The translations under genes were made by a program, and so were the position numbers. A stretch of DNA of 64,000 nt, taken from contig JACRJO010000022.1 in NCBI GenBank assembly GCA_016219985.1, positions 248,001 to 312,000 on the forward strand, in the 5' to 3' direction. Positions within the stretch are counted from its first letter, which is position 1, and every line of letters begins with the position of its first letter. Below the pieces are notes generated by a model. It did no database searches. It was not told where the DNA came from and worked only from the letters and a program-made list of their open reading frames with translations. Below are positions 1 to 9,144 of the stretch, in pieces. Source of the DNA: Sphingobacteriales bacterium (lineage in GTDB: Bacteria > Bacteroidota > Bacteroidia > Chitinophagales > Chitinophagaceae).

Positions 1-3000
1 ACGATTCCGGTACACCTGCTCTCGGCACGTTTTCACCCTTCACGATAGACTCGTAGGTCTTGGCACGACCGATGATATCATCCGATTTGATCGTCAGTAA
101 TTCCTGGAGAATATTGGAAGCGCCGTAGGCTTCGAGGGCCCACACTTCCATCTCACCGAAACGCTGACCACCGAACTGGGCTTTACCACCGAGCGGCTGC
201 TGGGTGATGAGACTGTACGGCCCGATGGAGCGGGCGTGCATCTTGTCATCCACCATGTGGTGCAGTTTGATCACGTAGATAATACCCACGGTTGCTTTCT
301 GGTGGAAGCGTTCGCCGGTCTCCCCGTCATAGAGATAGGTGTGACCGTGCATCGGGATATTTGCATCCTTACAATAGGAAGCGATCTCATCCACGGAAGC
401 CCCGTCAAAGATGGGCGTGGCAAATTTCAACCCGAGTTTCTGACCGGTCCAGCCCAGGATCGTTTCATAGATCTGGCCGAGGTTCATACGGCTCGGTACC
501 CCCAGCGGGTTCAGCACCACATCCACGGGCGTTCCGTCTTCGAGGAAGGGCATATCTTCCTGGCGGACTATCTTGGCCACGATCCCCTTGTTACCGTGAC
601 GACCGGCCATCTTATCCCCCACTTTCAGTTTCCGCTTCACCGCGAGGTACACTTTCGCGAGTTTCAATACACCGGCGGGTAATTCATCCCCGATGCTGAT
701 GTTGAATTTTTCGCGTTTGTAACGGCCCAGTTCTTCGTTGAACTTGATATTGTAGTTGTGCAGCAGGGTGTTGATCTGGTCGTCCACTTTTTTATCACCG
801 GTCCAGCCCAGCGGGTTGATATTGGCATAATCCAGCCCGCGCAGGTTCTTCTCGGTAAACCGGGCCCCTTTGCCGATCTGTACTTCACCGAAGTTGTTGC
901 TCACGGTGGCAGATACATGATCTTTCAGCAGGGTCGTCAGTTTCTCCAGCAGCACTTCCATCAGGTCGGTCTCGTTCTTCTCGTGCATTTTTTCCAGCTT
1001 CTCGATCGCGGCCTTCTCTCTCACCTTGGCGTTCTTATCTTTCTTGGCACGCTGGAATAATTTCTTACCGATCACCACCCCTTCCACCCCGTTCGGGGCT
1101 TTCAGGGAAGCGTCTTTGGCATCACCGGCCTTATCACCGAAGATCGCACGGAGCAGTTTCTCTTCCGGTGTGGGGTCGCTCTCTCCTTTCGGAGTGATCT
1201 TACCGATCAGGATATCACCTTCCTTCACCTGGGCGCCGATGCGGATAATACCGTTTTCATCGAGGTCTTTGGTGGCTTCTTCTGAAACGTTGGGGATATC
1301 CGGGGTCAGTTCTTCCTCTCCGAGTTTGGTATCGCGTACTTCCAGTTCATATTCTGAAATGTGAACGGAGGTAAACATATCTTCTTTTACTACTCTTTCG
1401 CTGATTACGATCGCATCCTCAAAGTTGTAACCCTTCCAGGGCATAAAGGCCACTTTCAGGTTCTTCCCTAGCGCCAGTTCACCATTCTGCGTGGCATAAC
1501 CCTCGGTCAGGAAGTCGCCTTTCTTCACCTTTTGTCCCTTCTTCACCGCGGGGCAAAGGTTAATACAGGTTTCCTGGTTGGTTTTGATGAATTTGGTAAG
1601 GCGGTAGATACGCAGGTCATCCTCAAAGCTGACCAGTTTCTCTGACGCATCCCGGTCATAACGAACATGAATTTCGTTTGCATCCACAAATTCAACCACA
1701 CCTTCCCCGTCAGAGTGAATCTGGATCCTCGCATCACGGGCGGCTTTACCTTCGAGACCGGTACCTACGATGGGTACATCCGGGCGCAGCAGCGGCACGG
1801 CCTGGCGTTGCATGTTGGATCCCATCAGTGCGCGGTTGGCGTCATCGTGCTCCAGGAAGGGGATCAGCGAAGCGCTCAGTCCCACGATCTGGTTCGGCGC
1901 CACGTCCATATATTCCACATCATTCCTGTCGAGGATCGGGAAGTCACCAGTCTCCCGGCTGACGATCTTCTCTTCGCGGAAATTTCCTTTTTCATCCAGC
2001 GGGGTATTGGCCTGGGCGATCTTGGCCAGGTCTTCTTCCTCCGCACTCAGGAAGCTCAGTTCTTTCATGTTCACTTTACCTTCATGCACCTTACGGTAAG
2101 GTGTTTCGATAAAGCCCATATCATTGATCTTGGCGTGTACGCAAAGGGTGGAGATCAGACCGATATTCGGTCCTTCCGGTGTTTCAATGGTACAAAGACG
2201 TCCGTAGTGTGAGTAGTGTACGTCACGCACCTCGAAACCGGCGCGCTCCCGGCTCAGACCACCCGGCCCGAGTGCGGAGATACGGCGTTTGTGGGTGATC
2301 TCTGACAAGGGGTTGGTCTGATCAAGGAACTGGGACAACTGGGAGGTTCCGAAGAAGGAATTGATCACAGAAGACAGTGTCCGGGCGTTGATCAGGTCAA
2401 CCGGGGTAAACACCTCGTTATCGCGTACGTTCATCCGCTCGCGGATGGTCCGGGCCATACGGGCCAGGCCCACACCGAACTGGGCGTACAGTTGTTCACC
2501 CACGGTCCTTACCCGGCGGTTGCTCAGGTGATCGATATCATCGATCTCGGCCTTCCCGTTGGTCAGGCGTACGAGGTATTTAATGATGAGGATGATATCC
2601 TCTTTGGTCAGTGTTTTCTTGTCCAGCGGCAGGTCCACGTTCAGTTTGCGGTTGATCTTGTAACGGCCTACTTCGCCGAGATCATAACGCTTGTCGCTGA
2701 AAAATAATTTATCAATGATGCCGCGGGCGGTTTCATTATCGGGGGCATCCGCACCACGCAGCTGGCGGTAGATAAACTGCACCGCTTCCAGCTCACTGTT
2801 GGAGGTATCCTTGTTCAGGGTATTGTAGATGATCGCGTAGTCGCCACCCACATCTTCGCGCTGCACGAACACACTGGACACTTCCATACCGGAAATGGTC
2901 TCAATGGCTTCTTCATCCAGCACGGTATCCCTTTCCATCACAATCTCGTTTCTTTCAATAGACACCACTTCACCGGTATCCTCATCCACGAAATCCTCCA

Positions 3001-3748
3001 CCCAGGTGCGGAGTACACGGGCGGCGAGGCGCTTGCCCACATATTTACCCAGGGTCTTTTTATCGGCTTTCACCTCATCGGCCATCCCGAAGAGTTCCAG
3101 GATATCCTTGTCTGTTTCGTAACCAATGGAGCGCAATAAAGTGGTAACCGGGAATTTCTTCTTCCGGTCGATATAGGCGTACATCACGTTGTTGATGTCC
3201 GTGGCAAACTCCATCCAGGCGCCTTTGAAAGGAATCACACGGGCGGAGTAGATCTTGGTACCATTCGGGTGAACCGACTGACCGAAGAATACACCGGGTG
3301 AACGGTGCAGCTGGGAAACCACCACCCGCTCAGCCCCGTTGATCACGAAGGTACCGCGGGGTGTCATATAGGGAATATTGCCCAGGAACACGTCCTGTAC
3401 AATGGTCTGGAAATCCACGTGCTCCTCATCGTTACAGCTTAAACGCAGTTTCGCTTTCAGGGGCACCGCATAGGTGAGTCCTCTTTCCATACACTCTTCG
3501 ATGGTGTACCGGGGGGGATCAATGAAATAATCCAGGAATTCCAGGACGAAAATATTCCGGGTGTCCGTGATGGGAAAATTGTCTTTAAACACACGGAACA
3601 ACCCCTCGATGTTTCGCTTATCCGGGGTGGTTTCTAACTGGAAAAATTCTTTGAACGATTGAATCTGTACTTCAAGAAGATCAGGTGTCTCAGCCAGGTG
3701 CTTGATTTTACCGAAATCCACTCTTGAGTTCACTTTTGTTGAAGACAT
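1..3748 (-). CDS. rpoB: RNA polymerase beta subunit (3' end cut by window edge)
   Basis: Beta subunit of core RNA polymerase, forming one side of the catalytic cleft and the rifampicin pocket. The minus-strand frame is open from the ATG at 3748 ([13 protein letters not shown]) to base 1, giving 1249 codons. The last readable residues, [20 protein letters not shown], are the conserved C-terminal tail of RpoB, so only about 20-25 residues and the stop lie outside. rpoC would be expected next, beyond the window. The gene is not joined to rplL as in most bacteria: a terminator, an opposing gene and a separate promoter lie between them. Identification is firm. Confidence 0.98.
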   Translation of the reverse strand, partial: MSSTKVNSRVDFGKIKHLAETPDLLEVQIQSFKEFFQLETTPDKRNIEGLFRVFKDNFPITDTRNIFVLEFLDYFIDPPRYTIEECMERGLTYAVPLKAKLRLSCNDEEHVDFQTIVQDVFLGNIPYMTPRGTFVINGAERVVVSQLHRSPGVFFGQSVHPNGTKIYSARVIPFKGAWMEFATDINNVMYAYIDRKKKFPVTTLLRSIGYETDKDILELFGMADEVKADKKTLGKYVGKRLAARVLRTWVEDFVDEDTGEVVSIERNEIVMERDTVLDEEAIETISGMEVSSVFVQREDVGGDYAIIYNTLNKDTSNSELEAVQFIYRQLRGADAPDNETARGIIDKLFFSDKRYDLGEVGRYKINRKLNVDLPLDKKTLTKEDIILIIKYLVRLTNGKAEIDDIDHLSNRRVRTVGEQLYAQFGVGLARMARTIRERMNVRDNEVFTPVDLINARTLSSVINSFFGTSQLSQFLDQTNPLSEITHKRRISALGPGGLSRERAGFEVRDVHYSHYGRLCTIETPEGPNIGLISTLCVHAKINDMGFIETPYRKVHEGKVNMKELSFLSAEEEDLAKIAQANTPLDEKGNFREEKIVSRETGDFPILDRNDVEYMDVAPNQIVGLSASLIPFLEHDDANRALMGSNMQRQAVPLLRPDVPIVGTGLEGKAARDARIQIHSDGEGVVEFVDANEIHVRYDRDASEKLVSFEDDLRIYRLTKFIKTNQETCINLCPAVKKGQKVKKGDFLTEGYATQNGELALGKNLKVAFMPWKGYNFEDAIVISERVVKEDMFTSVHISEYELEVRDTKLGEEELTPDIPNVSEEATKDLDENGIIRIGAQVKEGDILIGKITPKGESDPTPEEKLLRAIFGDKAGDAKDASLKAPNGVEGVVIGKKLFQRAKKDKNAKVREKAAIEKLEKMHEKNETDLMEVLLEKLTTLLKDHVSATVSNNFGEVQIGKGARFTEKNLRGLDYANINPLGWTGDKKVDDQINTLLHNYNIKFNEELGRYKREKFNISIGDELPAGVLKLAKVYLAVKRKLKVGDKMAGRHGNKGIVAKIVRQEDMPFLEDGTPVDVVLNPLGVPSRMNLGQIYETILGWTGQKLGLKFATPIFDGASVDEIASYCKDANIPMHGHTYLYDGETGERFHQKATVGIIYVIKLHHMVDDKMHARSIGPYSLITQQPLGGKAQFGGQRFGEMEVWALEAYGASNILQELLTIKSDDIIGRAKTYESIVKGENVPRAGVPES

Positions 3749-3890
3749 ATGCGTAAAACCGGTTTTACAACGTTGAGGACATACCAATCACCTCCATGCT
3801 CTCATTTTAGAAAAAACGAAAGTCCATGAAATTCAGCTACTTACACATGATTTGGGATGTCAAATTATATTTGGCCAAAATAAAGGATTG

Positions 3891-3920
3891 CAAAGGTAGG
3901 GATTATATATTCTCAACCAA
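3891..3920 (-). promoter_or_regulatory. Bacteroidota-type promoter of rpoB
   Basis: Read on the minus strand there is TTG (3920-3918), a 19-base spacer and TACCTTTG (3898-3891). This fits the Bacteroidota housekeeping consensus TTG-N17-23-TAnnTTTG. It lies about 140 bases upstream of the rpoB ATG, which leaves a long leader. The same -7 box precedes rplK and the tRNA-tuf unit. Confidence 0.8.
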
Positions 3921-4012
3921 GAAAACTTTGCTCACAATAACCCGGCCAAAAACCCGGTAAATCAGGGTGTTTAGCCCCTTCCGGGTACCCTGCTTTTGGC
4001 TAAAATCGTGGC

Positions 4013-4969
4013 ATGAAACACAAGGAATGGATCAGCGATTATTTCACCCTGAGCCGTAAGGAAAGGATCGGGGTCTTCTTGATCCTTTTGCTCGTTGCCC
4101 TGGCTTTTTGCCTGCCCTCTTTCCTGCCAGGCCGCCGTGCTTCATCCCGGACCAGCACAGCGGATACAGCCTGGATCGCGGCGATGAAAAGGCTGGAAAA
4201 AAAACAGGCAGACCCTGGCCGCGCTTACCCGGAGGAAAACAGCCGGCAATATCCATACGACCGGGCAGAAAATTACAGGCAGAAACGACCGGAAGGCAGG
4301 CTCTTTGAATTCAATCCGAATACAATTTCCCCTGATGGTTGGCAAGAACTCGGACTACGGGAAAAAACGATAAAAACGATCCTGAACTTTCTTTCGAAAG
4401 GCGGGCGGTTCCGTAAACCGGAGGACCTGCAGCGGATTTATGGCCTGTTTCCCGACGAATACGAAAGGCTCCGGCCCTATATCCGAATCGCAGAAGAAAG
4501 GCCGGCAGCAACAGCTTCCCGGGCGAATGACAGAATGTTTACTGAAAGACCGGCCCCTGCAACAGGGCCGGCAACGGTTGAGATCAATTCGGCCGATACC
4601 GCTTCGTTTATTGCCCTTCCCGGCATTGGGTCAAAGCTGGCACAGCGGATTATCCATTTCAGGGGAAAACTGGGCGGCTTTTATTCAATTAACCAGGTGG
4701 CTGAAACATTCGGATTGTCGGATTCAGTATTCCGGAGAATACAACCTTACCTGCGGTTAGAAGTGATGACGCTCCGGAAAATAAATATCAATACCGCAAC
4801 GGCAGAAGAATTAAAGGTTCACCCCTACCTGAAATGGAATCTTATCAATGCTTTGCTGGCTTACCGGAAAGAGCACGGTCCATTCCGGAGAAAGGAGGAG
4901 CTGAAACAGGTAATGGCCGTTACGGATGAAATTTATGAGCAGATTGCTCCTTACCTCGTTACAGAATAA
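4013..4969 (+). CDS. ComEA-like helix-hairpin-helix protein
   Basis: A 318-residue protein with a short cytoplasmic N-terminus, one membrane segment (about residues 20-38, VFLILLLVALAFCLPSFL), a charged linker and three helix-hairpin-helix units. The units start near FNPNTIS, VEINSADTASFIALPGIGSK and ININTATAEELK; the second has the classic LPGIGxxxAQRI hairpin. Such units bind DNA backbone non-specifically, and ComEA proteins act in DNA uptake. Whether this one does is inference, since no other competence gene is nearby. It is odd in being inserted on the opposite strand between rplL and rpoB. The ATG at 4013 is the first codon that keeps the membrane segment. Confidence 0.85.
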   Translation: MKHKEWISDYFTLSRKERIGVFLILLLVALAFCLPSFLPGRRASSRTSTADTAWIAAMKRLEKKQADPGRAYPEENSRQYPYDRAENYRQKRPEGRLFEFNPNTISPDGWQELGLREKTIKTILNFLSKGGRFRKPEDLQRIYGLFPDEYERLRPYIRIAEERPAATASRANDRMFTERPAPATGPATVEINSADTASFIALPGIGSKLAQRIIHFRGKLGGFYSINQVAETFGLSDSVFRRIQPYLRLEVMTLRKININTATAEELKVHPYLKWNLINALLAYRKEHGPFRRKEELKQVMAVTDEIYEQIAPYLVTE

Positions 4970-5400
4970 AAAACTGTTATATCGTAAAGATGACTGACTT
5001 TTTGTAAAGTTCAATCCTGTTGGGATCGCAGGATGTTTGTACTCCCTAACCCCGGGCCCCACCCCGGATTAGCAGAAAATTCAACCCTTCAGGCTAAACA
5101 GCCTGCTCTGGCAATCACCTTGCGAATTGATAACAATATCAAAGATTCAATGAACCTGCAAATGTTCCTGCAACCCAAAGGGGTTGAACAATTGATAACC
5201 CGGGGTGTGGCGACACGATATGCCCTCAACCCCGAATGAGTTGAACTAATACCTTTCAGACATTAGTTTTGCAGTGATTATTCCGGGTATTATACCGACA
5301 GACATTAGCACCGGCCGATCCATGTAATTTTAATGTCTCGTCGGTATAAAATGTCTGGCATTGAAACTGCAGGCCTGGAGGCCATTTTGTTGGAATAAGC
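4970..5400. other. Non-coding spacer with nested inverted repeats
   Basis: No convincing gene is seen between the helix-hairpin-helix gene and the rplL terminator. A 68-codon open frame at 5033-5239 has no protein-like composition. The right part holds four related copies of a CAGACATT(AG) word: direct at 5257-5266 and 5299-5308, inverted at 5332-5339 and 5350-5357. The inner pair extends into a longer imperfect inverted repeat, TTATACCGACAGACATT (5290-5306) against AATGTCTCGTCGGTATAA (5332-5349). Confidence 0.6.
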
Positions 5401-5435
5401 AAAAAAAAAGGATGTCGTTTAAGACACCCTTTTTA
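5401..5435 (-). terminator. Intrinsic terminator after rplL
   Basis: On the minus strand, AAGGGTGTC pairs with GACATCCTT (9 bp with one G-U) around a short loop and is followed by nine T. It lies about 20 bases past the rplL stop, so the rplK-rplL transcript should end here and not run on into rpoB. Confidence 0.88.
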
Positions 5436-5453
5436 CTATACAGTCAGTTGAAA

Positions 5454-5828
5454 TTAAGCGATCTCCACATCGGCGCCGGCTTCTTTCAGCTTGTTGGCAA
5501 TCTCTTCAGCTTCTGCTTTAGAAATACCTTCTTTGATGTTCTTCGGTGCACCGTCAACCAGGTCTTTTGCTTCTTTCAGACCGAGACCAGTCAGATCTTT
5601 AACGATCTTAACCACGTTCAGTTTGGAAGCACCCCCGTTCTTCAGTACCACGTTGAAGGAAGTTTTTTCTTCAGCAGCAGCGGCTCCGCCACCGTCGCCA
5701 CTCGCTACTACAACTGCAGCAGCTGCGGGTTCGATACCATACTCTGTTTTCAGGAAATCAGCTAATTCCTGTACTTCTTTTACTGTTAAGCCTACCAGGC
5801 TTTCTGCTAATGCTTTTACGTCTGCCAT
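5454..5828 (-). CDS. rplL: 50S ribosomal protein L7/L12
   Basis: Stalk protein that binds L10 as dimers and recruits translation GTPases. It has 124 residues, the usual size: an N-terminal dimerisation helix pair ([18 protein letters not shown]), an Ala/Gly-rich hinge (about 35-53) and a C-terminal domain with the conserved KTSFNVVL and [14 protein letters not shown] stretches. It is the last gene of the rplK-rplA-rplJ-rplL unit. Confidence 0.98.
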   Translation of the reverse strand: MADVKALAESLVGLTVKEVQELADFLKTEYGIEPAAAAVVVASGDGGGAAAAEEKTSFNVVLKNGGASKLNVVKIVKDLTGLGLKEAKDLVDGAPKNIKEGISKAEAEEIANKLKEAGADVEIA

Positions 5829-5981
5829 TTTGTTTGAATTTTTACCGTCTTCATTTCCAGTTAAGGGATCCGACGGCGGTTTTTAAAAAAATTGTTTTAT
5901 CGTAAAGTTCCGGTTGGAGCAGGGATGACCGGGCTTCAGACCCTTGCAGCTCGCCGCCCGCAACTCGTCACTATATACTCC

Positions 5982-6506
5982 TTACTCTGCCGCAGCTGCT
6001 TCCACAGCGCCGGCTTTTTGCTCGTGGTGGTGCAATAAAGCTGCCAGTACCCGTTTCGCCGGTGACTGCAACAGGCCAATAACCTCACCAATGAGTTCAT
6101 TCTTGGTCTTGATCTGCGTGAGGGCCTTCAGGTTGTTATCACCCATGTATATATCCCCGTTGATGAACGCCGCTTTCAGTACCGGCTTTTCCCCGTTGCT
6201 TTCCTTGCGGAAAGAACTGATGATCAGCGCCGGTTCTTTGGGGTTCTCGGAGAACATCAGGGCTGTTACTTTATGCAGGGAATCATAAACACCGGCATAC
6301 TTTTCACTGTCCAGTGACTCGAGCGCCTTTTTGATCAGCGTATTCTTGGCCACTTTCATTTCCACCTGCTTGCTGAAGCAGGCCCGGCGCAGTTTACCCA
6401 CCTGGGCTACCGTCAGTGATTCGGTATCGGCAACGTAGAAGTTATTATATTGAGAGAACTTGCCTTTCAGCAGCTCAATCACTTCGTTTTTTTGATCTTT
6501 TGTCAT
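5982..6506 (-). CDS. rplJ: 50S ribosomal protein L10
   Basis: Base of the L7/L12 stalk. The preferred start is the ATG at 6506 (MTKDQKNEVIELLKGKF), giving 174 residues, which fits the family; an in-frame ATG at 6530 would add MTSQNIYK. VAKNTLIKKAL is the typical L10 N-terminal motif. The C-terminus is extended by a His/Ala-rich tail (HHHEQKAGAVEAAAAE). rplL follows after about 150 bases. An autogenous leader control by L10-L12 is known in other phyla but cannot be shown here. Confidence 0.96.
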   Translation of the reverse strand: MTKDQKNEVIELLKGKFSQYNNFYVADTESLTVAQVGKLRRACFSKQVEMKVAKNTLIKKALESLDSEKYAGVYDSLHKVTALMFSENPKEPALIISSFRKESNGEKPVLKAAFINGDIYMGDNNLKALTQIKTKNELIGEVIGLLQSPAKRVLAALLHHHEQKAGAVEAAAAE

Positions 6507-6544
6507 TTTATAAATGTTTTGACTGGTCAATTAATCGGAGGCTT

Positions 6545-6577
6545 CATTAGCCCTTCCTTCGGAGGGGTTGGGGAGGC
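6545..6577 (-). repeat. Hairpin between rplA and rplJ
   Basis: In the 70-base spacer, CCCTTCC and GGAGGGG flank TTC (about 6549-6566), forming a stable hairpin just before rplJ. There is no T run, so it is more likely a processing or pausing element, or an intergenic repeat remnant, than a terminator. Confidence 0.4.
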
Positions 6578-6578
6578 C

Positions 6579-7274
6579 TTAGTGAACAAATGCTTTGGTG
6601 TCAATCGCGATACCAGGACTCATTGTGCTGGCCATGCTGATCCCTCTCAGGTAAATACCTTTTGCGGAAGAGGGTTTCGCCTTGATGATGGCGTTCAGCA
6701 GTTCCTGGCTGTTCTCCGCGATCTTCTCGGGGGTAAAACTAACCCGGCCGATAGAGGCATGGATGATACCCACTTTATCCACTTTGAAAGCGATCTTACC
6801 GCCTTTTACATCATTGATGGCATTGGCCACGTCGTTGGTCACCGTACCGGTCTTGGGGTTCGGCATCAGGTTACGGGGGCCGAGTACTTTACCCAGTTTA
6901 CCGATCTTGGGCATTACAGAAGGAGTGGCGATGATCACATCGATATCCACCCAACCGCCTTCGATCTTGGTGACGAATTCTTCCAGTCCCACGTAGTCGG
7001 CACCGGCAGCTTTTGCCTCGGCTTCCTTATCGGGGGTGCAGAGTACCAGTACTCTTTTTGTCTTACCGGTTCCGTGCGGTAAATTAACAGTACCGCGGAT
7101 AGCCTGGTCCGCTTTTTTAGGATCCACACCCAGGCGGATGTGCAGGTCCACAGAAGCATCGAACTTACAGGTGGTGATATTTTTCACCAGGGTGGAGGCT
7201 TCTTTTAATGAATATGCTTTGTTTGCGTCAACCTTGGTATCGGCAACTTTTCTTTTTTTACTGATGAATGCCAT
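6579..7274 (-). CDS. rplA: 50S ribosomal protein L1
   Basis: L1 stalk protein of the 50S subunit, contacting E-site tRNA, and often a translational repressor of its own operon. The start chosen is the ATG at 7274 ([15 protein letters not shown]), giving 231 residues as usual for L1; the longer frame from 7298 adds an unlikely MKSLKEIK. The L1 signature is seen as [20 protein letters not shown]. It follows rplK after a 50-base gap. Confidence 0.98.
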   Translation of the reverse strand: MAFISKKRKVADTKVDANKAYSLKEASTLVKNITTCKFDASVDLHIRLGVDPKKADQAIRGTVNLPHGTGKTKRVLVLCTPDKEAEAKAAGADYVGLEEFVTKIEGGWVDIDVIIATPSVMPKIGKLGKVLGPRNLMPNPKTGTVTNDVANAINDVKGGKIAFKVDKVGIIHASIGRVSFTPEKIAENSQELLNAIIKAKPSSAKGIYLRGISMASTMSPGIAIDTKAFVH

Positions 7275-7324
7275 TTTAATTTCTTTTAAGGATTTCAAAA
7301 AGTCCCCTTCCCGGGGATCAGGGA

Positions 7325-7768
7325 TTAATTTTCCCAGGGAGCTTTACCTTCCACGTTAAGTCCCATACTGCGGGCGGTACCGGCTACCATTTTCATAGCG
7401 CTTTCGATCGTAAAACAGTTCAGGTCGGGCATTTTGTCTTCTGCAATTGCCTTTACCTGGTCCCAGTTTACTTTACCTACCTTGGCCCGGTTGCTTTCCT
7501 TGGAACCCTTTTGAATTTTAGCGGCTTCCATCAGCTGAATAGCTGCGGGAGGGGTTTTGATCACGAAATCAAAACTCTTGTCAGAATAAACAGTAATTAA
7601 TACAGGGAGAACTTTTCCCATTTTGTCCTGTGTTCTTGCATTGAACTGTTTGCAGAATTCCATGATATTAATACCCTTGGAACCCAGCGCAGGACCGATC
7701 GGAGGTGCGGGGTTGGCCTGGCCACCCTTGCACTGCAGCTTTACAAAGCCGGAGATTTCTTTTGCCAT
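7325..7768 (-). CDS. rplK: 50S ribosomal protein L11
   Basis: L11 binds 23S rRNA in the GTPase-associated centre. It has 147 residues, with the typical N-terminus ([20 protein letters not shown]), the linker and the rRNA-binding C-terminal domain ([20 protein letters not shown]). It is first in the rplK-rplA-rplJ-rplL unit, about 108 bases downstream of a strong promoter match. Confidence 0.98.
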   Translation of the reverse strand: MAKEISGFVKLQCKGGQANPAPPIGPALGSKGINIMEFCKQFNARTQDKMGKVLPVLITVYSDKSFDFVIKTPPAAIQLMEAAKIQKGSKESNRAKVGKVNWDQVKAIAEDKMPDLNCFTIESAMKMVAGTARSMGLNVEGKAPWEN

Positions 7769-7875
7769 TTTCTTTGATTTATTGGTTCTAGCGACCTTTC
7801 GATTTGTCTACTTGGTCTCCCAAATTCCTCTTCACCCGGAATACCGGGATACTTCTAAAGAACTAATTGGGGTTG

Positions 7876-7905
7876 CAAAGGTAAGGGTAAAACCCGTTCC
7901 GGCAA
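7876..7905 (-). promoter_or_regulatory. Bacteroidota-type promoter of rplKAJL
   Basis: On the minus strand, TTG (7905-7903), 19 bases and TACCTTTG (7883-7876) repeat the exact geometry of the rpoB promoter. It sits between the nusG terminator and rplK, separating secE-nusG from the ribosomal protein unit. Confidence 0.82.
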
Positions 7906-7940
7906 AGGGTTTCGGGTTTTTTTTCATGCCCACAGGCAAT

Positions 7941-7973
7941 GAAAAAGCCATCCGCGGGGCAGATGGCTTTTTC
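7941..7973 (-). terminator. Intrinsic terminator after nusG
   Basis: A 12-bp perfect stem, GAAAAAGCCATC with GATGGCTTTTTC, around a 9-base GC-rich loop, starts 18 bases after the nusG stop. The T run lies in the second arm. Confidence 0.72.
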
Positions 7974-7990
7974 ATTTTTTTCCGGCAGGC

Positions 7991-8572
7991 TTAGCTGATC
8001 TTTTCCACCTGCATGTAATTGAGTTCCACCGGGGTAGAACGGCCAAATATCTTTACGGTCACTTTCAGTTTCTTTTTCTCGTCATTCACTTCCTCGATCA
8101 CCCCGTTGAAATCGTTGAACGGCCCTTCAATAATCTTGATGGTTTCGCCCACGATAAAGGGTTCGCTCATGCTGATACCGCCCACTTCCGCCATCTCATC
8201 CATCTTACCCAGCATCTTGTTCACTTCCGCTTTCCGGAGGGCGATGGGATTTTCCTTACCCAGGAAATGGATCACATTGGTGGTATTCTTGATCACATCC
8301 TTCAGGTCGTCGCTTAATTTTCCTTCGGCGATCTCGATCATCACATACCCGGGATAATAGTTTCTTTCCCGCATCACTTTCTTGCCACTGGCCACCTTGT
8401 ACACTTTCTCCACGGGCAGGAAGACCTGTTTCACGATTTCGCTCCAGCCGCCCCGGGAAATTTCCTTGTCCAGGTATTCCTTCACTTTTTTCTCCTTGCC
8501 GCTGATCACCCGCAGCACATACCATTTGGTCTCCTGCTGCTGTACATTTTCTGTATTGGGAGTTGTTTCCAT
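7991..8572 (-). CDS. nusG: Transcription termination/antitermination factor NusG
   Basis: General elongation factor that binds the RNA polymerase clamp and links it to Rho or the ribosome. It has 193 residues: a variable N-terminal tail, an NGN domain (about 15-125; WYVLRVISGKEKKVKEYL, YYPGYVMIEI) and a KOW domain (about 138-190; VGETIKIIEGPFNDFNGVIE). Its start overlaps the secE stop by one base (TAATG), showing translational coupling. Confidence 0.98.
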   Translation of the reverse strand: METTPNTENVQQQETKWYVLRVISGKEKKVKEYLDKEISRGGWSEIVKQVFLPVEKVYKVASGKKVMRERNYYPGYVMIEIAEGKLSDDLKDVIKNTTNVIHFLGKENPIALRKAEVNKMLGKMDEMAEVGGISMSEPFIVGETIKIIEGPFNDFNGVIEEVNDEKKKLKVTVKIFGRSTPVELNYMQVEKIS

Positions 8573-8766
8573 TAGAAAAGTTGTTTGTAGATGAACTTCA
8601 GGCTGTTACCAATGACCGTATCCATGGCCAGTACGATAAACGTAATGACGATCGTTGCTGCCAGTACAATCATGGTGGATTGCTGTAACTGCGGCCAGGT
8701 AGGCCAGGATACTTTTTCGGTCAGCTCTTTATAGCTCTCTTTTAAATACGTCGTGATCTTGTTCAT
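8572..8766 (-). CDS. secE: Preprotein translocase subunit SecE
   Basis: Small clamp subunit of the SecYEG channel. It has 64 residues: an amphipathic helix with the conserved EKVSWPTWPQL stretch followed by one membrane segment (about 31-52). It lies between tRNA-Trp and nusG, the standard order. Confidence 0.96.
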   Translation of the reverse strand: MNKITTYLKESYKELTEKVSWPTWPQLQQSTMIVLAATIVITFIVLAMDTVIGNSLKFIYKQLF

Positions 8767-8779
8767 AAAAAACTGTTTG

Positions 8780-8850
8780 CACGGGCAGAGAGATTCGAAC
8801 TCCCATCAACGGTTTTGGAGACCGCTATTCTGCCATTGAACTATGCCCGT
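8780..8850 (-). tRNA. tRNA-Trp (CCA)
   Basis: On the minus strand the acceptor ACGGGCA pairs with TGCCCGT; the D arm, the anticodon loop CTCCAAA with anticodon CCA, and the T arm GTTCGAATC are all present. CCA is not encoded. It is 14 bases upstream of secE, as in many bacteria. Confidence 0.96.
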
Positions 8851-8897
8851 TTTTAATACTTTATTTAAGAACTTCCATTAATCCCGGTTTTCCGGGA

Positions 8898-8975
8898 CTA
8901 TTCTGCTATTGAATGCAGACGAAGCGAAGCTTGTCTGCATCCCGACAGGCTTTGCCTCGTCGGGACTATGCCCGT
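8898..8975 (-). pseudogene. tRNA-Trp 5'-half remnant interrupted by a palindromic repeat
   Basis: Bases 8898-8913 (CTATTCTGCTATTGAA) and 8966-8975 (CTATGCCCGT) match, with one change, the continuous stretch of the intact tRNA-Trp at 8825-8850. Between them sit 52 bases (8914-8965) made of two perfect hairpins. The piece equals the acceptor 5' strand, D arm and part of the anticodon stem of a second tRNA-Trp. No T arm or 3' acceptor strand remains. Confidence 0.75.
8914..8965. repeat. Double palindromic insert
   Basis: Two adjacent hairpins: TGCAGAC (8914-8920) with GTCTGCA (8933-8939) around GAAGCGAAGCTT, and TCCCGAC (8940-8946) with GTCGGGA (8959-8965) around AGGCTTTGCCTC. The loops carry the GAAGC/GCTT words shared with other palindromes in this window. 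A further hairpin, TCCCGG-TTTT-CCGGGA, lies at 8882-8897. Confidence 0.75.
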
Positions 8976-8981
8976 AGAAAG

Positions 8982-9016
8982 CTAAAAGCTATTAGCGCCA
9001 GGCTAACAGCTTTTAG
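8982..9016 (-). repeat. Hairpin in the leader before tRNA-Trp
   Basis: CTAAAAGCT (8982-8990) pairs with AGCTTTTAG (9008-9016), with inner AGC and GCT also paired. It lies right after a minus-strand TACCTTTG box and so would start the tRNA-Trp-secE-nusG transcript. A related AGCTAAAAGCT word recurs near 9067-9077. Confidence 0.5.
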
Positions 9017-9028
9017 TATCTTATGTTG

Positions 9029-9036
9029 CAAAGGTA
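9029..9036 (-). promoter_or_regulatory. Putative -7 box for tRNA-Trp-secE-nusG
   Basis: TACCTTTG on the minus strand in the same TTGCAAAGGTA context as the rpoB and rplK promoters. No TTG is seen at a spacing of 17-23, so the -33 element is weak or absent. Confidence 0.5.
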
Positions 9037-9144
9037 GGAAATACCCCGCAATGCCTTTCGGCTCAAAGCTAAAAGCTCGTACCGGTTTTCCCGCCTCTCG
9101 GCAAAGAGGACGAAGCAGGCCGGCAGTCAGGCTCCTCGCTTATC

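Noticed and set aside
5033..5239. 68-codon open frame in the spacer after the helix-hairpin-helix gene
   Set aside because: No protein-like pattern and no start context; the region looks like decayed or structured DNA.
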